Positions 52,131 to 60,000 of a stretch of DNA of 60,000 nt are shown here, piece after piece. Numbering within the stretch: the stretch's first letter is position 1; each line of letters starts with the position of its first letter. The stretch comes from Tubulanus polymorphus. Taxonomy: Eukaryota; Nemertea; Palaeonemertea; Tubulaniformes; Tubulanidae. The position numbers and the translations under genes are program-made. A model generated the notes under the pieces. It was not told the DNA's origin and did no database searches. It was given only the letters and a program-made list of their open reading frames with translations. The stretch lies in NCBI RefSeq assembly GCF_964204645.1, contig NC_134032.1:3748916-3808915 (forward strand), written 5' to 3'.

Positions 52131-54401
52131 TCTACACTGTAAAAAGTATTTCCGTAAGTTAACGGCTAAAAGCCGTAATTTGACGTTGCAGCAGTGTTTC
52201 CGGAAATAAATCCGTATATACTGATTCACCGTTTAAGAACGGCATGGATGGTCAACGGATTGAGAACCGTATTTCCGTCATTATACGGTACACTTTACGG
52301 GCCAGACCAGAAACTGATCCCTTTTATAACGGTAGAGATCCGTAAATAGACGTTTGTAAAACCGCTCCCAAACGGTGTGAAATCCTCAAATACTTGACCT
52401 GTAGAGAGTTCGTCCTTCCAGGGTTCGAACCGATATACTACTCCAGTTGCTGAAACCTGGCTCGCGTGACGGTGCTTGCCAACTACCACTGAACATGTAT
52501 GCAGCAAGGGCAATCTTGTCTCAATCAAATCAGATACGAAAACATAAAAAAATGTAATATAATGGAAATATATTTTCCAGGTGTTTCTACCCATTGAATT
52601 ATATACATAAGATCACATTTCTCAATTGCACAATATCTTAATATTTGCACTCATTACTTGTCTCAAAAGATATGGTAAAAAAATCCATCAATATTTGGCT
52701 GAGGAAAATATCATTTGATTACTATCCACGACTTTAATTGTAGGTACATAATTATTTGATAGAGAAAAAATTGGCTCTTAACAAATTATTCTTTAAAACT
52801 ATTATACATGGGATAAAATAAAGTAAAGCTTTGGCTACTTTGGTTTGAAACTTAGCACTAAAAAAAATCCAGCTTAAAGCATAATCAGCACCGACTGTCC
52901 ATCTGTACTGTTTGATTCAACAACATCAAATTCATTTTTCAAAATGTAATTATTCAGAAACACTATATATGATCAAAATGAAGCAGATTACTTTCCTTAA
53001 TACATGTACACTGTATCAAGTTTAATGGTCTCATGTATGCCTTGAAAAATTAAGCAGATAAAATATTCAAAGTATTTTAAGTACAACTCAATATAGATGC
53101 TAGATTGGGTAAATAACTGTTTACATAATGGCAAAATACCATGAATGAAATATATGATTGTATGATAGTTTAGAACCACCATTCTATAAAATTGATTGGT
53201 ATTACATCTGTTGATGCCCAAGCTAGGCAGCCTTGGATTTAGTACATCCTCCTGGGTCGTATCGAACAATGAAACGCGTAATGGAATACTGGCTATCTTT
53301 TTACTTCTGGATAGTAGTTCAAACCGAAGTATCGGTACACGCACCCTCGCCTGCCAGGGGTCCTGTATCGCCCGCGAACTCGCTTCCACCCCCTGGACTC
53401 ACGACGCGTGATTTCATTACTGGCGCTTTTGCACATGACGTCATGTATCAACTTGCGAAATAGTTCCTTGTTCGCCCAAAGTTCGCTGATTGGTCCATTT
53501 AACGGGAATTCCAACAGAAGCCTCATGTCATTTGTTATCGGTACAACCAGATTCTGGTCGGCCATTTATATACCAACGACTCGCGAGGTGACGTGAACCG
53601 TGATGATGTATTGCTAACTATCGATCTTTACTGTAACAGAGAAAATGCAAAAAGTACATGATCTTAAATTTAATTGCCACCCTGCGACAGTGATGGTCTT
53701 GGTGAAAGCATTGTCACTAACCCAAGGGCAGTTCTGGGTTTACTGCAAGATCCTGGGCATAGGTGTATAGGCCTACCTATTCTTCTTGTTCCCATTTTGA
53801 CAGTGAACAATAGCAAAGGAACAATGTCGAAGGATCATGACATCAAAATGACACTGTCCAACCGACAGGCAAAGCCAAATTTGTATTATTCTTAGCTTCT
53901 TCGATAAGTTCATGGGCCGTTTTGGTATCAAACAAACACACACACATTGTACTTCAATGATTCCACTGCATCAAACAATAAATCATGGTTTAAAAAGCAA
54001 TTTACCTGCTAAAAGTTTGCTGTCATCCTCAGTGGTACCCACCATTTTGAAATTGTGGTGTGAAACGCGAAAAAAACCGTCAAATGACGATTTTAACACC
54101 GTGCTAAACCGGCAACAACCGTCCATAGACGGTTCCATATCCGTCACTAATTTTAGGTCGGGACGAAAAACGTTGTTCAACGGCATCACCGATTTTAAAC
54201 GGTTTCATACGTCTATTCACGGATTGGACGGTTCCAAAACCGTATATTGACTGAAATTAAGTCGTATGAAAGGTACGACGTGGTCATTGCCGTATAATAG
54301 CGGAAAACGCCGTTAATTGACGACCTTCTCCGTCCTCAGACGTTTTTAAACCGCACCTTTACGGGAAAACGGGAATTTACCGTTTTACTTTTTACAGTGT
54401 A
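52131..54401. mobile_element. DNA transposon, non-autonomous, with CCGT/ACGG clusters near both ends
   Basis: The outer ends TACACTGTAAAAAGTA and TACTTTTTACAGTGTA are inverted. Within about 270 bp of each end CCGT or its complement ACGG recurs every 10-25 bp (for example ACGGTTCCATATCCGT near 54130). The 2.27-kb length and lack of a transposase suggest a deleted relative of an autonomous element. Superfamily not assigned; the target duplication is not clear. A tRNA-like B-box (GGTTCGAACCC, minus strand, about 52430) lies inside. Confidence 0.7.
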
Positions 54402-55369
54402 TCGGATTACATCGTCACAACCCAAATGATATCGCCAGTGAAAGGGCGAAGCAGATGATATGAAATTTGACACGTCAAGAACTGCAATGTGTCGTTAAAC
54501 TAATAGACTATTCGGCGTTTGTAATTAAGCTCATGAGATCTTATGATTCAATTCCATATTAAGAGCATTTTTTTGTGAAGATTCTTTTGAGCTAAGTCCA
54601 AACGTCGAGATGACTATATAATGATGAAGTCGAAACGTGGAATGAAGTATTACCTGGAAAATATTGAGAACGCTTTAAGCCGTAACAATACTCTGTGAAT
54701 GTGTTTATCAATTCGATAATTAACAATATACATCATATTTTCTACTAGAATCAAGAAATAACAGATGTGATATGGTACTGTGCCAATGCGACAAGACTGC
54801 CGCCGAGTGCTTCAAGAAAAACTTACGATTTTACAACCCGGCCAGAAAATCGTCGAGTCACTTGGATAAATTCATCCACGCGTTCTACTAAAATGATGAC
54901 TTTACGTCAAAAATGTAATATTTTGCCATAAATACATATTGAGTCTATGTCACCAGGTCATCATCAAACGTTTGTTTGTGTCTCTAGGATCTTTCAATTT
55001 GTGCTCGTCTATAAGTTACCTCAGTGAAGTTGGTTACTTGTTCCTTATTCCCTTACTGAGTTCTCTACGTTTGCGAGGTCGTTCCATGGCTCCTCTGTAG
55101 CCTGTTGTCAATGATTATCACTTGTGAATTGCCTACCAATCGATGCATTGTTTCACTGCGATTTTCACAAGAATTAAAATTTTCTCTAATCTCTAAAATC
55201 ATTCATTCTCGCACTTAGGAAGAAATTGGATTTCAATGGATTTCAAATTCATTCGATGATAACGTAACCACGCAAAATGCCCTTGTTTCTCATCTGCCTT
55301 CTGAAAACGTGAGGAAGGCGGTAAGTTTTTAGCTCTACCTCCATTTAAAAAAGCAGAAATAACGAGACA
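54402..55369. other. Host non-coding DNA
   Basis: No gene or repeat recognised. Confidence 0.4.
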
Positions 55370-55575
55370 ATTAATTTTAATGAATTATTTGACGCCTGCA
55401 AAAATTAATGTAGGACTTTTGGGATAAGCTAACGTGGCAAATTGCAAATTTGAAATCGAAGTTTTAAGAAATATGGGGAATTGTGAGATTTGGCGATTGG
55501 GTAGCAGGTCGACCGGGCTAAATCCCGGCCGGGGACTGCCACTCGATCCTCTTGAGTCTGGGTTAAAGTAGACAC
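55370..55575. repeat. Dispersed repeat, copy 2
   Basis: Homologous to 25276-25660: TTAATTTTAATGAATTATTTGACGCCTGC, AATTGCAAATTTGAAATCGAA and GAGATTTGGCGATTGGGTAG, then TTGAGTCTGGGTTAAAGTAGACA. Confidence 0.8.
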
Positions 55576-55579
55576 AGTA

Positions 55580-55680
55580 GATTTTTATGCTATGAATATA
55601 CAGATGCGAGCGAACGAATAAGTAAATGTACTAATATAGGCACTAATTAGACACTGGCCAGTCCGGCAGTGCGTGAAAAC
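55580..55680 (+). repeat. ~95-bp direct repeat, copy 1
   Basis: CTATGAAT-T-CAGATGC, GAACGAAT-AGTA-ATGTACT, ATATAGGCAC and CACTGGCCAGTCCGGCA match 56450-56545. Confidence 0.8.
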
Positions 55681-56449
55681 AAGTTGTTTTATGAGGAGAT
55701 GAGGGGAGTTTTTGATTTTCCTAAGAAGGGGACAAAAGGTACGACAATGGGCTGCTATATCGTGACAACGGCTTTTGGTCGAACTGAAAATATCAAGTTT
55801 TACATTTTACTTACAGTGACGCTAAGTGAATAAGTGTATTTCTAGCTAGCGTACAGCTATATAGCACCCTGAGATTTCCGCATCGCAAGCCCTGGGTAAC
55901 TACGTAAAAATTCCTTAAGTCGACGATCAGGAAGCAACGACGAGAAAACGTTCTTAAAACTTCAAACCGTAAATTTCACTTTATTTTCTTCGATATATCG
56001 GAGAGACGAGGCTGGACATCCAACCCGCTCATAAGCTACAACTCGAATCTCTGATGTCCTTCAACAAATTTTCAACCAGGATACTATCACATAAGACACC
56101 AAGGGTGGCAGAGACCAGAAGGCAGTTACCAAAACAATACAAACTGACTGACACTTCAAGTAGATTTCTAAAACAAACAAACAGTCCGACACCCCAAAAC
56201 TGACTAACATCCTGCCCCCTTAGTAACAACAATGAAAATAAGACAATAATTGTAAAATAAGAAATAGAATTCATAACTAGACCTAAAAATGCTCTGTTAA
56301 TTTAGACTAAATTTAGTTAAATATCTACGGTGTTATAGATATAAGACGTTTCAGATACGATAAATTTCCTTGAATGAAACGGTGATTGTGGTGTGTGTGA
56401 TCTAGAACCCTCTCAAACTTACGATTCACATCAATTTGAGTAGATTTGT
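55681..56449. other. Host non-coding DNA
   Basis: A minus-strand 81-residue frame (56274-56029) starts with a signal-peptide-like hydrophobic stretch but has no family match I can name; not called as a gene. Confidence 0.4.
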
Positions 56450-56545
56450 ATTCTATGAATGTCCAGATGCAATAGAACGAATGAGTAGATGTACTTATAT
56501 AGGCACAGATCATTAGCCACTGGCCAGTCCGGCACCGATAAAAGG
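56450..56545 (+). repeat. ~95-bp direct repeat, copy 2
   Basis: Second copy of 55580-55680, same orientation, about 870 bp away. Confidence 0.8.
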
Positions 56546-57824
56546 TCAAGCCTACTATTTATTTGCATATTTAATTAGTAATGAAACAGTTATCAAGTAA
56601 CTTGAATATATTGTTAAAGTTATTCAAAGATATTACAATTTCTATCATTTCTGTATCATATGCCCCTCCTTTCACAGATTCGACCGAGAATCGTTCAAAA
56701 ACTGTACATACATCATCAAATGGCAAGAGCAAAATTATATTTCAAAAAAATCGCAGAAAACAAAAAACGTATATGCGAAAGGATGCGTAATAAGACTGAT
56801 CAATCGAGGGGATGACTACACTACTACATTTATGATATGACTTGCGGATGATATCGAAACTACAAAATAGAAAATAGAGAGGTAACTACCGAATAAATAA
56901 CATCTTTTCAGCGCTCCCCGGTCCGTACCACAAATATATAGCACTCGGTTATCTAAATGGTTATCTAAATGATCTCAAAAAACATGTCACTATAACAGTT
57001 TATATCTAATCTGGACCGAATTCCACGTTCTTGAAATATTTATGTTACTGTATATTGAAACAGATCTCTATAGAACCTAATCAAGAGCTGTGTAACCAGG
57101 AGAACTTTTCAATCATATCAGCGTTTTTACTTACAAGAACAACCGTGCAAACATAAAACACAGGTTCAAATCTCAAACAATGAGAACAAATCTGCTTCAA
57201 AATCACGAGGAATTCAAATAAACAGAAAACCTGTGATCTTATTCATTTTCAATTACTAATTTTTTATACAGCGCGATCTGAATCTAGCTACATTTAAAAC
57301 CTCGATATTATTTTGGGTTCATTGGATTAAACATTTTCAAAACTTCAAGTCGACCCATTAAATGTAGCCATCTGAAAATAAACATCACCGATCAAGCCTT
57401 TGAAAGAAATGCCATGTTCTATGGCACAACTTTCCCATATTATAAACCAGGGGTACACCTCCAATTCGTGACTTTGGAATATAATGTGATTGAACGTCAT
57501 TTAGGACTGTGCTCTCGCTCATCTTACTTTTTGAACAATTTCGTTTTAGGTCAGTGTGTTACTAGACCGGGTGTTGAAGATAGATTTTTTAAACAAAAAT
57601 TTTTTGATTTCACTTCAATCGCGTGGACCGAAACAACAGCCGACATGGCTATATCAATATATCACGTGACAGAGGCATGGTTGAATATTGGTCCGTGAAA
57701 ATTCAATTTTACTGCATTTCAGTGTCTTAGTAGAAGACACGGAGCAGTAGTGTCCGTACATTTTTCATACAGTTTCGTCATATCAAGAGGTATGTTGTTT
57801 AGATCTTTTCAATGTCGAGAGGTG
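56546..57824. other. Host non-coding DNA, possibly 5' region or intron of the gene at the right edge
   Basis: No supported gene. A 94-residue frame at 57414-57698 has ordinary composition but no recognisable domain or splice context. Confidence 0.4.
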
Positions 57825-58095
57825 TGAACTGTCCGATAGCGGGTGAACTGCCCGATAACTAGCGAACAGTCTGACAGCTAGTGGGCTATCTGACGGCTTG
57901 CGGGCTGTCAGACAGCTATCAGCTGTCTGACAGCTAGTGGACTGTCTGCTAGTCAGCTTTCTGGTAGCTAGTGAAATGTTTGATAGCTGTCTGGCAGCAA
58001 GGGAGCTGTCTGATAAATAGGGAACTGCCTGAGAGCTAGTGAGCTCTTTGATAGCTAAAATGTACTGTATGATATCGCGCGAACTGTGAGAGAGC
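57825..58095. repeat. Degenerate minisatellite (CTGTCTGACAGCTAGTG-type)
   Basis: About a dozen imperfect units of 20-25 bp around CTGTCTGACAGCTAGTGaa, with the dyad CTGTCAGACAG and AGCTATCAGCT. It lies in the presumed intron or upstream region of the RHIM-like gene. Confidence 0.8.
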
Positions 58096-58248
58096 TACCG
58101 GTAGAGAGTTAAAGTCAGCAACACGGAAGCTTCAGCCTGAATATGGGTAGAGGTTAATTTTGAAAATACAGGAAAAAACAATTGATAGGTCAGTAGAATG
58201 TCTGCACTGTTAGAGATAGAATGATGTAATTCTAATTCTGTTTTTCAG

Positions 58249-58379
58249 TGCAAGTACGATGGCGGAGAGAAAACCAGAAATAAATGTAGATAATTCCAAA
58301 ATAAGGATAGGCGGTAACAATAATAAGACGACAATATCGTCAAGTTTCGAAGGCATCAGCAGACCTGCTGAGAATCTAG
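58249..58379 (+). CDS. Exon A of a RHIM-like repeat protein (start codon at 58259)
   Basis: A splice acceptor (CTGTTTTTCAG|) precedes and a donor (CTAG|GTAATA) follows. Translation from ATGG at 58259 gives about 40 codons with PEINVDNSKIRIGGNNNKT, ending in phase 1, exactly what exon B needs. IRIGG fits the core tetrad [IV]-x-[IV]-G of RIP homotypic interaction motifs, which form functional amyloids in cell-death signalling. The intron before exon B is 1.1 kb. That this is the first coding exon is an inference from the phase and the start codon. Confidence 0.55.
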
Positions 58380-59127
58380 GTAATAATATATGGTTATAAC
58401 CAGTGTTCATTTGTACAGGTGTGACTTGAGTCCAAATGTAATCTTAAATAGTAAAGTAGGCAATAAAAAAATGTGTGTCTGGAAATTCTGAAGTAAAAAA
58501 TGGACCCCTCACCCGAATGTTTTTAATTCTTGAATGAATATTAAACGACCAATGGTCCAGTGGCCCACCAAACTGTGCGAGGTAAAAATCTGCTACGCTG
58601 TAACAACAATGCATAGATAAGAAAAAAGTTTATCAAAAATTGAATCGATTTTGGTCAGTGTCGACTTTTAATGAAACCGAGCATTATTTGGGCAAGAATG
58701 AAATCTTCGAAAGTTTGTTTATGGGAATTTTAGATGCAACAAATGGTCTCAATTTTAATACAACCCGAGAGGGAATGACATAAAATAACTAAAACTACCA
58801 GAACGGCATAAGATAAGTAAAACTACCAGGTTACGCGCATCTTTACAACGATTTGTCAGTGAAGATGTAAGCTTGAACCATGTTGTTTTCATGACTCTAG
58901 TCCCAGCGGGCTATTGTGTTCACTTATCGTCCGTTTTCCATAGAAGGTATCGAGTTATCTTAGTAAGTTTTGCAGACGCTTCCTCGATGGATATGATATT
59001 TCATTTGTACAATATACGTTCATCTTCCCGGGATGAATCAAAAGAAAATCCCACTATTTGTATTTTTATGTTTTGAGCTAGTTTAGGTTTAGAGAATTAT
59101 TGATAAAATTAGGTTTTCATATCTGAA
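58380..59127. other. Probable intron between exons A and B
   Basis: Bounded by GTAATA at 58380. A 67-residue frame at 58873 has no support. The remainder to the acceptor at 59506 contains the repeats in the next entry. Confidence 0.5.
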
Positions 59128-59290
59128 AAACCTGATAGAAGCGGCAGGCAGAGAGAGTTAGTTATCTGTAAGACCTGATAGAAGCGGCCGGTAGAGAGTT
59201 TGTAATCTGTTAACCTGATAGAAGCGGTCGGTAGAGAGTTTGCAATTTATAAACCTGGTAGAAGCGGTCGGTAGAGAATTTGTTATCCGA
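59128..59290. repeat. Four ~46-bp tandem repeats in the intron
   Basis: CCTGATAGAAGCGG-CGGTAGAGAGTTTG recurs at about 59130, 59183, 59216 and 59258. A shortened relative (CTACCGGTAGAGAGTT) precedes exon A near 58095, showing that intron and exon were duplicated together. Confidence 0.8.
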
Positions 59291-59506
59291 AATTTCTATT
59301 CCTAAATCGCAATACGTTCAACCGAAATCTGCCCAATAGGTAAATGATAATCCACACGAATTGTTTCAACATGGAAAACCTGAATGATTATGAATAGAGG
59401 CTAATTGTGAAAATACTCTGGACAGTCTAGTCAGGGCAATGTCTTACTATAAGATGATAAAGACTTATTGAGATGAAATGACTGCATTCTAAATTCGGCT
59501 TTTCAG

Positions 59507-59698
59507 TACATGGGACCGTGGCGCAGAGAAATCCAGAAATACACGTAGAACATTCTGAAAATGTTCAAATCGGTGACAATGTGGCGGAGAAAAATCCACG
59601 GATAAATGTAGACCATTCTGAAATGAGTGTAGGCGGTTCCTATAATGAGACGAAAATATCTTCAACTTTCGGAGGCGTCGGCACTTCTGAGAACTCAG
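59507..59698 (+). CDS. Exon B of a RHIM-like repeat protein
   Basis: 192 nt, phase 1-1 symmetrical, acceptor GGCTTTTCAG| and donor CTCAG|GTAGAA. It encodes two units: NPEIHVEHSENVQIGDN and NPRINVDHSEMSVGGSYNET, the second followed by a KISSTFGGVG stretch like that of exon A (TTISSSFEGI). VQIG matches the RHIM consensus best. It is homologous to exon A, so the pair arose by exon duplication, with the upstream intron sequence copied too. The gene continues to the right of the window; no partner domain (death, kinase, TIR) is visible here. Confidence 0.6.
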
Positions 59699-60000
59699 GT
59701 AGAATTATAGATTGTAACCACCAGGGCTATCAGGTGTTGATTGTATTTTGACTCTTTTGTACTTCTCATTGTAGAGCATGGTCGCAAATCTGGCCCATCG
59801 ACTGTTGCTACCTTGCTGTAAATTGACGAGAGACTAGGTAGGATCTAACGTCGGTTTTCAGGCCCTAAAAGCGGGTGCTGAGATCATGGCGAATAAACTA
59901 GTTCATCCGTCCATGCTGAGATCAACTTTCAGATCTTGAAAACAACTAATACCTATAAACATTGGTCTGAGTAAAATATTCGAGAGAAACATGCTAGGTG
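59699..60000. other. Start of the next intron
   Basis: Begins GTAGAATTATAG. No further homologous exon before the window ends. Confidence 0.5.

Noticed and set aside
52430-52500. tRNA gene on the minus strand
   Set aside because: A good B-box (GGTTCGAACCC) and a TTCAGTGGTAG A-box, but no pairing acceptor stem; it lies inside a transposon.
56029-56274. Small secreted protein on the minus strand
   Set aside because: A signal-peptide-like start alone is weak evidence; no Cys pattern, homologue or splice context is recognisable.

Overview
The window is animal genomic DNA, most likely from a marine invertebrate and perhaps a lophotrochozoan. It has intron-containing gene structure, two intronless class A GPCR genes, CR1/Jockey-like LINE remains, Ty3/gypsy and piggyBac fragments, and many foldback elements. 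The species cannot be fixed from sequence alone. Gene density in the host part is low and most of it is repeats. The notable content is three integrated elements of the Polinton/Maverick (adintovirus-like) class. They are AT-rich and densely coding, unlike their surroundings.

Element 1 (1-9648, left end outside the window) reads on the minus strand from its right terminus. It carries a zinc-finger plus protein-primed family B DNA polymerase (split by one frameshift), a small conserved protein, the penton, several small membrane proteins, the double-jelly-roll major capsid protein and a broken coiled-coil/membrane protein. Element 2 (12581-18522) is a short relative with inverted terminal repeats. 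It carries a packaging ATPase, a chromodomain integrase, two small membrane-protein genes and an HNH nuclease, but no polymerase or capsid gene; nearly every gene has one lesion. Element 3 (31944-36337) is flanked by a perfect 6-bp target duplication, TATAGC. It is one giant foldback: two diverged copies of a Polinton terminal segment facing each other around a 9-nt central loop.

The three elements share an unusual end. The terminal AGTAATAGGG...CCCTATTACT block is itself a palindrome, about 90 bp in element 3, 267 bp in element 1 and 403 bp in element 2, so each terminus could fold into a hairpin inside the ordinary inverted repeat. Nearly all their genes also start at a TAAATG or TAAATAAATG motif with an A/T tract just upstream, reminiscent of poxvirus and other nucleocytoplasmic large DNA virus late promoters. 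The terminal palindromes, the hairpin-dimer element and the shared start motif are the best candidates for something new here.

Host parts: 9649-12580 holds a GPCR gene and a decayed gypsy integrase. 18523-31943 holds foldbacks, a piggyBac remnant, a LINE interrupted by a MITE (precise TSD) and by a minisatellite-bearing insert, and palindromic GGGAGGAATATTCCTCCC repeats. 36344-38393 holds LINE ORF1-like and RT remnants. 39271-40221 is a second GPCR gene of the same subfamily. 40500-57800 is mostly segmental duplications, foldbacks and a DNA transposon with CCGT/ACGG clusters at both ends. At the right edge (58249-59698) two exons splice in frame and encode short repeats with a RHIM-like (IQIG-type) amyloid core; that gene continues beyond the window.
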